The translations under genes and the position numbers were made by a program. A stretch of 52,923 nt of DNA from an uncultured Bacteroidota bacterium (GTDB lineage Bacteria > Bacteroidota > Bacteroidia > Chitinophagales > Chitinophagaceae): contig CAIJXU010000083.1 of the NCBI GenBank assembly GCA_903824725.1, forward strand, positions 1-52,923, given 5' to 3'. The notes beneath the pieces were generated by a model, which was not told the DNA's origin, searched no databases, and worked only from the letters and a program-made list of their open reading frames with translations. Positions within the stretch are counted from its first letter, which is position 1; each line of letters begins with the position of its first letter. Below, piece by piece: positions 33,691 through 43,152 of the stretch.

Positions 33691-35331
33691 TTAGTATCCA
33701 CCCATACCACCCATATCTGGATGTCCACCACCGCCTGCAGGAGGCGCAGCTGGTGCTGGTTTGTCAGCGATAACACATTCTGTAGTTAACAACATAGATG
33801 CGATTGATGCTGCGTTCTCTAAAGCAACTCTTGTTACTTTAGTTGGATCGATAACACCTGCTTTAAATAAGTTTTCGAAAACTTCAGTTCTTGCGTTAAA
33901 ACCAAAATCGTCTTTGCCGTCTTTGATTCTTTGAACAACAATTGAACCTTCGATACCGCTATTTTTTACAATTTGACGAAGTGGTTCTTCAATAGCTCTT
34001 CTTACTATTTGAATACCTGTTGTTTCATCATCATTAGCACCTTTTAATTTATCTAAACTTGCTACTGCACGAATATAAGCAACCCCACCACCTGGGACAA
34101 TACCTTCTTCAACTGCAGCACGTGTAGCGTGTAAAGCATCGTCAACACGATCCTTTTTTTCTTTCATTTCAGTTTCAGTAGCAGCACCTACATATAATAC
34201 TGCAACACCGCCACTTAATTTCGCTAAACGCTCTTGTAATTTTTCACGATCGTAATCGGAAGTGGTATTCTCAATTTGAGATTTGATTTGATTAACACGA
34301 GCAGTGATATCTGATTTTTTACCTTTTCCACCAACGATAGTGGTGTTGTCTTTATCAATTGTAATTGAAGTCGCTTGACCTAAATAAGATAAATCAGCAT
34401 TTTCTAATTTGAAACCTTGTTCTTCACTTATTACAGTACCAGCAGTTAAAATAGCAATGTCGTTCAACATTTCTTTTCTGCGATCACCAAAACCAGGTGC
34501 TTTCACAGCGGCTACTTTAATAGTACCTCTTAATTTGTTTACCACTAATGTAGCCATTGCTTCACCTTCTAAATCTTCAGCAATAATTACTAATGGACGA
34601 CTTGTTTGAGCCACTTTCTCTAAAATATGTAAGATGTCTTTCATTGCAGAAATCTTCTTGTCATAAATTAAGATGTATGGATTTTGCATTTCAGCTTCCA
34701 TTTTTTCGCTATTGGTAACGAAATAAGGAGAAGTATATCCACGATCAAATTGCATTCCTTCAACAACATCAACTGTTGTATCTGTACCTTTTGCTTCTTC
34801 AACAGTGATCACACCTTCTTTACCCACTTTATTCATTGCCATTGCAATTAACTTTCCAATTTCGTTATCGTTATTGGCAGAGATAGAAGCAACTTGTTCA
34901 ATTTTTTTAGTGTCATTACCCACCGCTTGTGATTGTAACTTTAAGCTAGCAACTACTTTTTCAACCGCTTTATCAATACCGCGTTTCAAATCCATTGGAT
35001 TCGCACCTGCAGTAACGTTGCGTAAACCTTCACCAATAATAGCTTGTGCTAAAACAGTGGCAGTAGTAGTTCCATCACCTGCTAAGTCAGCAGTTTTTGA
35101 AGCTACTTCCTTTAACATTTGAGCACCAATATTTTCGATAGGATCTTCTAAGTCAATTTCTTTTGCAACAGTAACACCATCTTTAGTAATAGATGGAGAT
35201 CCGAATTTTTTTTCAATAACAACATTACGACCCTTTGGTCCTAAAGTTACTTTAACGGCGTTGGCTAAAGTGTCAACCCCTTTTTTCATTTTATTTCTCG
35301 CTTCTAAGTCGAAAAAAATCATTTTAGACAT
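33691..35331 (-). CDS. groL: Chaperonin GroEL
   Basis: 546 residues. Starts [20 protein letters not shown], has [32 protein letters not shown] (ATP site), and ends with the Gly/Met-rich tail [14 protein letters not shown]. Forms the double-ring folding chamber with GroES. Follows groS by 20 nt. Confidence 0.99.
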   Translation of the reverse strand: MSKMIFFDLEARNKMKKGVDTLANAVKVTLGPKGRNVVIEKKFGSPSITKDGVTVAKEIDLEDPIENIGAQMLKEVASKTADLAGDGTTTATVLAQAIIGEGLRNVTAGANPMDLKRGIDKAVEKVVASLKLQSQAVGNDTKKIEQVASISANNDNEIGKLIAMAMNKVGKEGVITVEEAKGTDTTVDVVEGMQFDRGYTSPYFVTNSEKMEAEMQNPYILIYDKKISAMKDILHILEKVAQTSRPLVIIAEDLEGEAMATLVVNKLRGTIKVAAVKAPGFGDRRKEMLNDIAILTAGTVISEEQGFKLENADLSYLGQATSITIDKDNTTIVGGKGKKSDITARVNQIKSQIENTTSDYDREKLQERLAKLSGGVAVLYVGAATETEMKEKKDRVDDALHATRAAVEEGIVPGGGVAYIRAVASLDKLKGANDDETTGIQIVRRAIEEPLRQIVKNSGIEGSIVVQRIKDGKDDFGFNARTEVFENLFKAGVIDPTKVTRVALENAASIASMLLTTECVIADKPAPAAPPAGGGGHPDMGGMGGY

Positions 35332-35350
35332 ATATAGTTAATTTTTAAAG

Positions 35351-35644
35351 TTATACAATCGCCAAAATATCGCTTTCGCGCATAATTAATAAATCTTGAC
35401 CTTCGATTTGAATTTCAGTTCCAGCATATTTACCATACAATACATTATCGCCTACTTTAACAGTTACTGGCTCATCTTTTTTACCAGTACCAGCAGCTAG
35501 GACAATACCGCGTTGTGGTTTTTCTTTTGCTGTATCTGGGATAATGATTCCGCCAGCTGATTTTTCTTCTGCAGCGGCAGGCATAACAATAACTCTATCA
35601 TGTAGAGGTGTTATGTTTAATTTTTTAGCTGTAGTCTTAGCCAT
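35351..35644 (-). CDS. groS: Co-chaperonin GroES
   Basis: 97 residues: [36 protein letters not shown] contains the mobile loop region, and the end reads [13 protein letters not shown]. Lid of the GroEL chamber. First gene of groS-groL. No CIRCE inverted repeat is present upstream. Confidence 0.98.
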   Translation of the reverse strand: MAKTTAKKLNITPLHDRVIVMPAAAEEKSAGGIIIPDTAKEKPQRGIVLAAGTGKKDEPVTVKVGDNVLYGKYAGTEIQIEGQDLLIMRESDILAIV

Positions 35645-35770
35645 ATTTTATCGTTTTTTGTTGTTTAATAATGTTATTGCCTTACATATATCGAGAACCG
35701 TGCCAATGACCATTTTGCATATTGAATAGGTCAAAATTTCAGTTTATTGATCTTTAAGGGCTTGGGGTAG

Positions 35771-35852
35771 CAAATCTATGCCTAAAAAGGCATGCAAGGA
35801 ACAGGATATTGGTAAAAAATGTCAGTTTTTATGAATTATTTAGATAGCTTTG
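35771..35852. promoter_or_regulatory. Divergent -7 boxes between groS and nusB
   Basis: Minus-strand TAGATTTG (35778-35771) could serve groSL with a ~120-nt leader; plus-strand TAGCTTTG (35845-35852) lies 22 nt before the nusB ATG and is the more convincing. The remaining gap (35645-35770) shows no other clear signal. Confidence 0.45.
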
Positions 35853-35874
35853 CAGCCATTTAGCTCTTATTCAT

Positions 35875-36789
35875 ATGATGAACCGACGAAATATTAGGAT
35901 TAAAGTAATGCAGGTCTTGTACATGGTGGAAACCGAAAACCAAGCTGCGCCTAGCGCTTTGCTCCAAAAGGAATTTGATAAAACACGCAATTTGTTTGTT
36001 TTTTTAGTTCATCTATTACACCAAGTGGCCTTATATGCCGAGGTAGAAGCTGGGCAAAGAGCTTCAAAAAACCTTCCCAATTCATCCGATTTAACGGTGA
36101 ATACCAAATTAGCAGGCAATAGTATTGTTTGGCAAACCATCGAATCAGATAATTTTAAAAAGGCAATTGAAATTGTAAAACCCCAACAATGGATTCAAGA
36201 AGATATTGTTAAATCAATATTTAGACAATTGAGTGAAACAGCTACTTATCTAGCTTATATTACTGAGCAAAGTAGGGAAAAGGCAAAAGAAAAAGACATT
36301 CTTAAATTTATATTCGGCACCCTTATTTTAGAGTCAGATAATATGCTTGATTATATTTCTGAACATTTCACGAATTGGGAAGATGAAGGGGATGTGATGA
36401 TTGGTTTTGTATTAAACTATTTACAAAAACCATCGAGTGTTGATTTTTTGGATTTAGTCGGAACAGAAAAAAATAAATTTGCTGTTGATTTATTACAAAC
36501 AGCGATCGATAAAAAAACAATTACTGAAGATATTATTAAGCCCAAATTAAACAATTGGGATCCGGAAAGAATTGCGATGATAGATATGATATTACTGCGT
36601 TTGGGCGTTTGTGAACTTTTGTATTTTGATACTATTCCTACTAAAGTGACCATAAATGAATACATAGATTTAGGTAAGGAATACAGTACTGAGCAAAGCG
36701 GACATTTTGTAAATGGCATTTTGGATAATATACACAAGGAGTTAGTAGGTACTGGGCAAATTCAAAAAATAAGCCATAAAAATAAATAA
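35875..36789 (+). CDS. nusB: Transcription antitermination factor NusB
   Basis: 304 residues, the long Bacteroidota form (about 140 in E. coli). N-terminal NRRNIRIKVMQVLYMVE carries the RNA-binding arginine stretch; the NusB helical core is completed at 200-295 with DPERIAMIDMILLRLGVCELL, PTKVTINEYIDLGKEYS and GHFVNGILDNI. Part of the complex that lets RNA polymerase read through rRNA operons. ATG 35875 and ATG 35878 are adjacent; either could be used. Confidence 0.95.
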   Translation: MMNRRNIRIKVMQVLYMVETENQAAPSALLQKEFDKTRNLFVFLVHLLHQVALYAEVEAGQRASKNLPNSSDLTVNTKLAGNSIVWQTIESDNFKKAIEIVKPQQWIQEDIVKSIFRQLSETATYLAYITEQSREKAKEKDILKFIFGTLILESDNMLDYISEHFTNWEDEGDVMIGFVLNYLQKPSSVDFLDLVGTEKNKFAVDLLQTAIDKKTITEDIIKPKLNNWDPERIAMIDMILLRLGVCELLYFDTIPTKVTINEYIDLGKEYSTEQSGHFVNGILDNIHKELVGTGQIQKISHKNK

Positions 36790-36832
36790 CACATTATTAG
36801 CGTACAAGGAATGCGGCTATTAGGATTAACCC

Positions 36833-36840
36833 TATCTTTG
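36833..36840 (+). promoter_or_regulatory. -7 box of yajC
   Basis: TATCTTTG matches TAnnTTTG, 52 nt before the ATG. Confidence 0.45.
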
Positions 36841-36892
36841 TTTTGCTAACGGAATTAAATAAAGCATTTTAATAGTTTAAAAAATATAAAAC

Positions 36893-37201
36893 ATGACACA
36901 AATTTTTTTACAAGCACCTCCTCAAGGTGGCGGTACTTTTCAATTGGTAATGTTGGGTGGAATCATTTTAGTTTTTTGGTTTTTCATGATTCGTCCACAA
37001 GCTAAAAAAGCAAAAGAGCAAAAAAAGTTTATTGATACGATGCAAAAAGGGGATAAAGTAGTCACTATTGCTGGTATTCATGGTACGATCAATAAAGTAA
37101 ACGAGGACAATACAGTACAATTAGAAGTAAGCCCTGGTTCCTACTTGAAAATTGAAAGATCTTCTATCAGTTTAGAATGGTCTCAGGCACTTAATAAATA
37201 A
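36893..37201 (+). CDS. yajC: Preprotein translocase accessory subunit YajC
   Basis: 102 residues with one membrane helix (about 18-36, MLGGIILVFWFFMIRPQAKK, including the diagnostic RPQ) and a soluble KOW-like tail with GDKVVTIAGIHGTI. Associates with SecDF, which is encoded nearby on the other strand. Terminator follows. Confidence 0.97.
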   Translation: MTQIFLQAPPQGGGTFQLVMLGGIILVFWFFMIRPQAKKAKEQKKFIDTMQKGDKVVTIAGIHGTINKVNEDNTVQLEVSPGSYLKIERSSISLEWSQALNK

Positions 37202-37224
37202 AACATTTGTTTAAGTAGAAATTG

Positions 37225-37259
37225 AATCCGAAATTGGGGTAACTAATTTCGGATTTTTT
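37225..37259 (+). terminator. Terminator after yajC, abutting the coaE start
   Basis: AATCCGAAATT pairs perfectly with AATTTCGGATT (11 bp) around a 9-nt loop, followed by six T (37254-37259). The next base is the A of the coaE ATG. Confidence 0.88.
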
Positions 37260-37844
37260 ATGCCCAAGATAATAGGATTGACAGGGGGAATCGGTTCGGG
37301 TAAAACAACTGTAGCTAACTTGTTTGCGAGTTTAGGGATTCCTGTGTTTAATGCCGATGATGCAGCTAAACAGCTGATGCAAAATAGTCCTATTATAAAA
37401 AATCAGTTAATTCAGCAGTTTGGTGATAAAGTTTATGAACAAGGACAATTAAATAAATCCTATTTGGCTTCTATCGTTTTTGCAGATCCTGAAAAATTAG
37501 CCATACTCAATTCAATAGTACATCCAGTGACCATTCAAGCAGCATTAGATTGGGCGCAACAACAAACATCCCCTTATGTAATTAAGGAAGCTGCTTTAAT
37601 ATTTGAATCTAATGCATCAGAAGGGTTGGATTTTGTAATTGGTGTAAAAGCGCCCTTAGCTTTACGAATCGAAAGAGTAATGAAAAGGGATCAATGTACT
37701 CAAGCTGAAGTTGAAAAAAGAATGCAGCATCAAATTAGTGATACCATTAAAATGAAATTATGCGATAAGGTCATTGTCAATGATGATATACAATTAATTA
37801 CACCACAGGTTATTGCTATTCATGAAGCTTTTTCAATTTTATAA
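37260..37844 (+). CDS. coaE: Dephospho-CoA kinase
   Basis: 194 residues. P-loop GLTGGIGSGKTT at residues 6-17 fixes the start, since no later Met could precede it. Also FNADDAAKQL, LNSIVHPVTI, and KRMQHQISD. Adds the 3'-phosphate to dephospho-CoA, the last step of CoA synthesis. The start codon directly follows a terminator T-tract. The 3' end overlaps the convergent methyltransferase gene by 25 nt. Confidence 0.96.
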   Translation: MPKIIGLTGGIGSGKTTVANLFASLGIPVFNADDAAKQLMQNSPIIKNQLIQQFGDKVYEQGQLNKSYLASIVFADPEKLAILNSIVHPVTIQAALDWAQQQTSPYVIKEAALIFESNASEGLDFVIGVKAPLALRIERVMKRDQCTQAEVEKRMQHQISDTIKMKLCDKVIVNDDIQLITPQVIAIHEAFSIL

Positions 37845-38779
37845 CACCATCTTTTTAATCGACCATCAAAATCAAATGGGGTAGTGGCTTTGGTGATGTC
37901 TTTGATGGCTTTGCTTTGAATGTTTTCGGCATCAAGGATAAATTGGGAGAAATTAGTACTAAAAAATAAAGTGGCGCCTGGCTTCATCGCCTTTAATACA
38001 TCATTGATCAGTTCCACATGATCCCTTTGAATATCTAAAATATCTTTCATTCTTTTACTGTTGCTGAAAGTAGGAGGATCCATGATCACCAAATCAAATT
38101 GATGGGGAGGCAATGTTTTTAAATACTGCTTCACATCAGCATGTATAAAATGATAAGCACTGGCATTTTTTAAATCATTCAAAGCGAAATTATCTTCACT
38201 CCATTTTAAATAGGTCTTAGATAGGTCAACCGATGTGACCGATTTAGCGCCTGCTTTTGCAGCATACACCGAAAAAGAACTGGTGTAACTAAATAAATTT
38301 AAAACTGTTTTATCCTTTGATTGTTCGCTGAATAGTTGTCTAGTAATACGATGGTCTAAAAAAAGCCCCGTATCTAAATAATCAGTCAGGTTGACTAAAA
38401 ATGACAAGCTGTTTTCTTTTACTGTAATAATTTTGGAAGCAATGACTGCTTCTTCCTTTTCATATTGCCCTTCTCTATGGGACATTCTTTTTCGAACACG
38501 TAAATACATATTCTCCAAGGAGATACCCGTCATAGTTGAAATAATGTTCTTACATTCTACCAACCATATATCATGCTCTTCGTCAGATAAACCATGACGT
38601 CGATTGTATTCGGCTATGTAAATGTACTGCTCATACAATTCAATACAAATTGGAAATTCAGGTAAATCATGGTCATACAAGCGCCAACAACTAATTTGCT
38701 GTCTTTTGGCTTGTTTAATTCGGTGCTTATAATTTTTAAGCAACCGATTTTCAAACATCTGAAATTTTTCGGGTGTCAC
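37820..38779 (-). CDS. RlmK-like class I SAM-dependent rRNA methyltransferase
   Basis: 319 residues. N-terminal MFENRLLKNYKHRIKQAKRQ and CWRLYDHDLPEFPICIELYEQ resemble the C-terminal (RlmK) half of E. coli RlmL, which makes m7G2069 in 23S rRNA. SAM fold: LNLFSYTSSFSVYAAKAGA, SVDLSKTYLKW, and LVIMDPPTFSNSKRM (motif IV). The GTG start at 38779 shares one base with the aminotransferase stop (TAGTG), indicating coupling; an in-frame ATG lies seven codons later. The exact modified base is inferred. Confidence 0.85.
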   Translation of the reverse strand: MTPEKFQMFENRLLKNYKHRIKQAKRQQISCWRLYDHDLPEFPICIELYEQYIYIAEYNRRHGLSDEEHDIWLVECKNIISTMTGISLENMYLRVRKRMSHREGQYEKEEAVIASKIITVKENSLSFLVNLTDYLDTGLFLDHRITRQLFSEQSKDKTVLNLFSYTSSFSVYAAKAGAKSVTSVDLSKTYLKWSEDNFALNDLKNASAYHFIHADVKQYLKTLPPHQFDLVIMDPPTFSNSKRMKDILDIQRDHVELINDVLKAMKPGATLFFSTNFSQFILDAENIQSKAIKDITKATTPFDFDGRLKRWCYKIEKAS

Positions 38780-39969
38780 TATTTCAATTTAGCTAATGCA
38801 TCGCTAATTCTAGCCCAAGCTTTTTCAATATTGGGCATACTATTCGCAAATGAAAAGCGAACACAATTAGGTTCACCAAAAGCATCGCCCATTACAGATG
38901 ATACATTTGCTGTATTTAATAGATACATGCTAAAATCGGGTGCATTAGTAATGGTGGTGTTGCCATCTGATTTTCCATAGTAATGACTTACATCAGGGAA
39001 TACATAAAATGCGCCCTGAGGAGCAAAGCATTTAAAACCAGGAATTGCATTTACCAAGGCCAATGTTTTTTCACGACGTCTTGTAAATTCGGCTGTCATT
39101 TCATTAGAAGGTTTCAAATCACCAACTAAGGCAGTCACTGCTGCTTTTTGTGTGATAGAACAAGTGCCCGATGTAAATTGTCCTTGCAATTTTTCCATAG
39201 CTTTTGCAATCTCTACACTTGATGCAGTATAACCTAAGCGCCATCCAGTCATTGCAAAACCTTTACTTAAACCATTGATGACTATTACTTGGTCTTTTAT
39301 AAAATCGAATTGTGCAATGCTCTCATGTTTGCCAATAAAATTGATGTATTCGTAAATTTCATCTGATAAAATAGTAATACCAGGATATTTTTTAAATAAG
39401 TTAGCAAGTGCTTCTAATTCCTCTTTACTATAAACCGCTCCTGAAGGATTACAAGGAGAGGAGAACATAAATACTTTTGTTTTTGGCGTAATAGCCGCTT
39501 CCACTTGCGCAGGACTCACTTTAAAACCATCGGCGACAGTACTTCTAATTTCTACTACTTTACCGCGTGCAATTTTTACAAGTTCTGAATAAGTTACCCA
39601 GTAAGGCGTTGGAATAATCACTTCATCACCATCATCTACTAATGCTAAAATGGCATTGGCTAAACTTTGTTTAGCACCTGTTGAAGTCACAATATTTTCA
39701 GGTTTATAATCTAATTGATTGTCTCTTTTTAATTTGCTACATACCGCTTCTCTCAAATCGGCAAAACCAGCAACAGGGGTATAGTGACTCCAGTTGTCAT
39801 TGATGGCTTTAATAGCAGCATCTTTAATATGTTGCGGTGTATCAAAGTCAGGTTCCCCTAAACTAAGGTCAATCACATCAATACCTTGTGCTCTTAATTC
39901 ACGGCCTAATTTGGCCATTTTTAAAGTTTCTGGCTCACTAAATCTGCTTAATAATGAAGATAAAATCAT
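38779..39969 (-). CDS. Class I PLP-dependent aminotransferase (AspB/AspC-like)
   Basis: 396 residues from ATG 39969 (MILSSLLSRFSEPETLKMAK); an upstream in-frame start at 40011 adds an unlikely leader. Motifs: DLSLGEPDFDTPQHI, GAKQSLANAILALVDDGDEVI, SPCNPSGAVYSKEE, ILSDEIYEYINF, and the PLP lysine in INGLSKGFAMTGWRLGY. Closest in appearance to bacterial Ib-type aspartate/prephenate aminotransferases; substrate not certain. Coupled to the downstream methyltransferase gene. Confidence 0.92.
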   Translation of the reverse strand: MILSSLLSRFSEPETLKMAKLGRELRAQGIDVIDLSLGEPDFDTPQHIKDAAIKAINDNWSHYTPVAGFADLREAVCSKLKRDNQLDYKPENIVTSTGAKQSLANAILALVDDGDEVIIPTPYWVTYSELVKIARGKVVEIRSTVADGFKVSPAQVEAAITPKTKVFMFSSPCNPSGAVYSKEELEALANLFKKYPGITILSDEIYEYINFIGKHESIAQFDFIKDQVIVINGLSKGFAMTGWRLGYTASSVEIAKAMEKLQGQFTSGTCSITQKAAVTALVGDLKPSNEMTAEFTRRREKTLALVNAIPGFKCFAPQGAFYVFPDVSHYYGKSDGNTTITNAPDFSMYLLNTANVSSVMGDAFGEPNCVRFSFANSMPNIEKAWARISDALAKLK

Positions 39970-40067
39970 AGTTTTTAAATTGATTGGACAAATTTCGCAA
40001 ATAAATCGCAAACGGACGTCAGTTTTGCCAACGGAATGGCATTAAATTATTCAGTAGTTGTTAATAT

Positions 40068-41222
40068 CTATTCATTCTCGGCAAATTCGTAGTTCGAATA
40101 ATCTTGAATGACATTATATAAAGTGCCACGTTCAATTGGCTTTCGATTGACCTGCTTGATTAAACTTACTAATTCCTGAGTCGTCATGGCAGGGGTTTGC
40201 TCCTCACTGCCCGCCATTGAATAAATTTTAGTGGTATCGTCAATTGTTCCATCAATATCATTCACACCATAACTTAAAGTTAGTTGGGCCGTTTGACGAC
40301 CTAGCATAGGCCAGTAGGCTTTAATATGTGGGAAATTGTCTAAGTATAAACGAGAAATGGCATACATTTTTAAATCATTCGCTAAAGTGGATTCGGCAAC
40401 ATCATGCATGTCATTGTCCTTATTACGAAACTTTAATGGGATGAAAGTATTAAAACCTTTTGTTTCATCTTGTAATTGTCTTAATCGTTCCATGTGATCA
40501 ATGCGATGTTCATATTTTTCAATATGGCCGTATAATAAGGTAGCATTACTATGCATTCCTAATTGGTGCGCTGTTTTATGTATATGAAGCCATTCGTCAG
40601 CAGTGGCTTTGTCATTACATATCACAGTTCTAATATCAGGATGAAAAATTTCGGCGCCGCCACCAGGTAAAGAATCTAAACCTGCTTCATGTGCTAGTTT
40701 CATACCTTCTTCGGTACTCACATTTGCTTTCCTAAACATGTATTCTAATTCAACAGGCGTGAAAGCTTTAATATGTAATTCAGGTCGATGTGCTTTGATG
40801 GCACGCATTAATTCCAAGAAAAAGTTCAAAGTTAATTTAGGATGAACGCCTCCTACGATATGCACTTCGGTAACAGGTTTTCCATCATATGATTTAACGA
40901 TGTCCAACATTTGATCAATCGTTAATTCCCAACCTTCTTCCTTATGGGCGTATAGTTTTGAGTAAGAACAAAATTTGCATGAAAAAACACAAACATTGGT
41001 AGGCTCAATATGAAAATTTTTATTGAAATAAGTTGCATCACCATGCAATGATTCGCGTTTCCAGTTGGCTAATGCACCTACATAAGGGAGGGATGCTTTT
41101 TCAAATAAATAAACGCCTTCATTAAAATTAAGTCGTTGATTATTTATTATTTTATTGCCTATTTGTTGTAATTGAATGTCTTTTTCCGCCTCAATAATCA
41201 CTTCAATTTTACTTAACGACAT
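40068..41222 (-). CDS. mqnE: Aminodeoxyfutalosine synthase
   Basis: 384 residues, radical SAM enzyme. The cluster motif is CVFSCKFC (Cys78, Cys82, Cys85), preceded by FHIEPTNV. GLDSLPGGGAEIFHP, EWLHIHKTAHQLGMHSNATLLYGH and GFNTFIPLKF are typical of MqnE and set it apart from MqnC and CofH. It joins SAM to the enolpyruvyl-benzoate precursor in the futalosine route to menaquinone. Separate -7 box, so not clearly in an operon with the transporter upstream. Confidence 0.92.
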   Translation of the reverse strand: MSLSKIEVIIEAEKDIQLQQIGNKIINNQRLNFNEGVYLFEKASLPYVGALANWKRESLHGDATYFNKNFHIEPTNVCVFSCKFCSYSKLYAHKEEGWELTIDQMLDIVKSYDGKPVTEVHIVGGVHPKLTLNFFLELMRAIKAHRPELHIKAFTPVELEYMFRKANVSTEEGMKLAHEAGLDSLPGGGAEIFHPDIRTVICNDKATADEWLHIHKTAHQLGMHSNATLLYGHIEKYEHRIDHMERLRQLQDETKGFNTFIPLKFRNKDNDMHDVAESTLANDLKMYAISRLYLDNFPHIKAYWPMLGRQTAQLTLSYGVNDIDGTIDDTTKIYSMAGSEEQTPAMTTQELVSLIKQVNRKPIERGTLYNVIQDYSNYEFAENE

Positions 41223-41242
41223 GGACCTTTACTTTTAGACCA

Positions 41243-41250
41243 CAAAGTTA
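41243..41250 (-). promoter_or_regulatory. -7 box of mqnE
   Basis: Minus-strand TAACTTTG matches TAnnTTTG, 20 nt before the start codon. Confidence 0.5.
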
Positions 41251-41298
41251 ATAATTATACAAACAAGTAGTTGTTTTTTATGACTAATAGATATCATA

Positions 41299-42561
41299 TT
41301 AGCCAATCAAGATACCTGCCATGCTTGCAGATAAGTAGGAAGCCAAAGTTCCGCATAATAGGGCTTTTAAACCTAGTTCAGCTAAGTCCTTACGGCGTGT
41401 AGGTGCTAATTCACCAATACCACCAATAAGCATACCCACGCTACTAAAATTGGCAAAACCACAAATAGCAATACTTACAATTAGTAAACCTTTTTCAGTC
41501 ACTATCGGAACCACTTTGCTTGTTAAACTTTTAAATGCGACAAATTCATTGATGGTTAATTTTTGTCCTAGTAGGGTAGCAGCATTTTGAATGTCGGCAT
41601 TTGGAATCCCCATGGCCCAAGCCATTGGGTAAAATAGTTTTCCAAAAATATAATTCAAACTAAGATTTAAAGATGGATTAAATAAATGTCCAACTGTAAG
41701 CATGATCCAATCAATCATAGCGATTAATGCAATGAATCCGATCAACATCGCAATCACATTCATGGCAAGTTTAAATCCATCACCCGCACCATGGGTGATC
41801 GCATCAATGGTATTGCTATATTGGCTCTTCACTTCCAATTTTACTTTTCCCATGGTTTGAGATTCTTCGGTTTCAGGAAAGATGATTTTTGCAATGACTA
41901 AAGCACCAGGTGCTGCCATTAAACTGGCAGTAATTAATTTAGGGGCTAAATCCATACCCGCTTGCGCTCCCATATTCGCATACACAATTAATATTCCACC
42001 AGCAATACACGCCAAACTTCCACTCATACTTGCTAAAATTTCACTTTTAGTCATCGTTGCTAAATAAGGTCGAATCATAATTTGTGCTTCCACCTGTCCT
42101 ACAAATGCACTAGCCACATTGCTTAATGCTTCAGCGCCACTCACCCTCATAATAAAATTCATCGCTTTAGCTACGATCGCAACTATTCGTTGCATAATGC
42201 CAAAGTGATAAAATAAAGCCACCAACACACAAACTAATATAATGGTTGCAGTTACATTAAAAGCAAATACAAATCCACCATTTGCAAAATCGGCAACACC
42301 AGCGGGGGTTGTCGCAGCAACACCACTATAAACAAAGGCTGCACCAGCACGAGCAAATTGTTCAATTTTACCCATGCCTTTTCCAATGATTTGGAAAAAA
42401 TGAGTGACGGCAGGAATCTTCAATATCAATACGCCAATCGTGAATTGTAATAATAAGCCACTCATGACCAATCGATAATTGATTTTGCTTTTATTGTTTG
42501 AAAACAGGAAAGCAATGATGATGATGACTAATATGCCAATGAGGCCTTGAAATCTGTCCAT
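41299..42561 (-). CDS. Concentrative nucleoside transporter (CNT/NupC family)
   Basis: 420 residues, polytopic. N-terminal helix FQGLIGILVIIIIAFLFS, then the core with VGQVEAQIMIRPYL, the Gate region ITHGAGDGFKLAMNVIAMLI, LTINEFVAFKSL, and ICGFANFSSVGMLIGGIGEL, all typical of sodium- or proton-coupled CNT importers. Substrate among nucleosides cannot be read from the sequence. Confidence 0.93.
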   Translation of the reverse strand: MDRFQGLIGILVIIIIAFLFSNNKSKINYRLVMSGLLLQFTIGVLILKIPAVTHFFQIIGKGMGKIEQFARAGAAFVYSGVAATTPAGVADFANGGFVFAFNVTATIILVCVLVALFYHFGIMQRIVAIVAKAMNFIMRVSGAEALSNVASAFVGQVEAQIMIRPYLATMTKSEILASMSGSLACIAGGILIVYANMGAQAGMDLAPKLITASLMAAPGALVIAKIIFPETEESQTMGKVKLEVKSQYSNTIDAITHGAGDGFKLAMNVIAMLIGFIALIAMIDWIMLTVGHLFNPSLNLSLNYIFGKLFYPMAWAMGIPNADIQNAATLLGQKLTINEFVAFKSLTSKVVPIVTEKGLLIVSIAICGFANFSSVGMLIGGIGELAPTRRKDLAELGLKALLCGTLASYLSASMAGILIG

Positions 42562-42620
42562 AGGTTGATGATTAGAAAGGGAAGTTAATTAAAAATCTAG
42601 GTATAAATCACTTTTTGGGC

Positions 42621-42654
42621 AATAAAAAACCCATCTTAATAAATTGAGATGGGC
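42621..42654 (-). terminator. Terminator after trxA
   Basis: Minus-strand CCCATCT pairs with AGATGGG (7 bp, 10-nt loop) followed by six T. Confidence 0.85.
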
Positions 42655-42677
42655 TTAGTTATTTTAGTAGTAAAATA

Positions 42678-42995
42678 TTACAAATGAGATTGTATTTTTT
42701 TATCTAATACTGCTTTTGGAACAGCACCAATTTGCTTATCGACCACTTCGCCACCTTTAACAAATAAGATAGCAGGGATGGAAGTAATACCAAAGTTCAT
42801 ACTCAAATTAGGATTTACATCCACATTTACTTTTCCGATATTTACTTTTCCTTGATATTGAACTGCTAATTCTTCGATAACTGGTCCAATGGCACGACAA
42901 GGGCCACACCATTCTGCCCAAAAATCAATCACTGTTAACTTGTCACTTTCGATTACTTCTTTTTGAAAATTTGCATCTGTAAATTCTAATGCCAT
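42678..42995 (-). CDS. trxA: Thioredoxin
   Basis: 105 residues from ATG 42995 (MALEFTDANF); an in-frame start at 43052 would add 19 residues not found in thioredoxins and lies upstream of the -7 box. Active site WCGPC (Cys30, Cys33) within FWAEWCGPC, cis-Pro region GITSIPAILFVKGG. General disulfide reductase; an electron donor for MsrA-type enzymes. Confidence 0.97.
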   Translation of the reverse strand: MALEFTDANFQKEVIESDKLTVIDFWAEWCGPCRAIGPVIEELAVQYQGKVNIGKVNVDVNPNLSMNFGITSIPAILFVKGGEVVDKQIGAVPKAVLDKKIQSHL

Positions 42996-43037
42996 AATTA
43001 TATATTTTAATTGGGTTGTTTGTATTAGATGATACTC

Positions 43038-43045
43038 CAAAAATA
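43038..43045 (-). promoter_or_regulatory. -7 box of trxA
   Basis: Minus-strand TATTTTTG matches TAnnTTTG; 42 nt before ATG 42995. Confidence 0.4.
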
Positions 43046-43152
43046 GTTCCAATATTTAATATCTGCCTATTTGACTTTTCCACTTAATTCAAAAAGGTTT
43101 GGGGACAATTTTAAGGACAAATAGGCTAGGAGGTGCTTATAATGGCAGTCCC

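Noticed and set aside
41299..42561. Transporter assigned to futalosine nucleoside salvage because mqnE is adjacent
   Set aside because: mqnE has its own promoter and CNT proteins are generic; adjacency alone does not support this.
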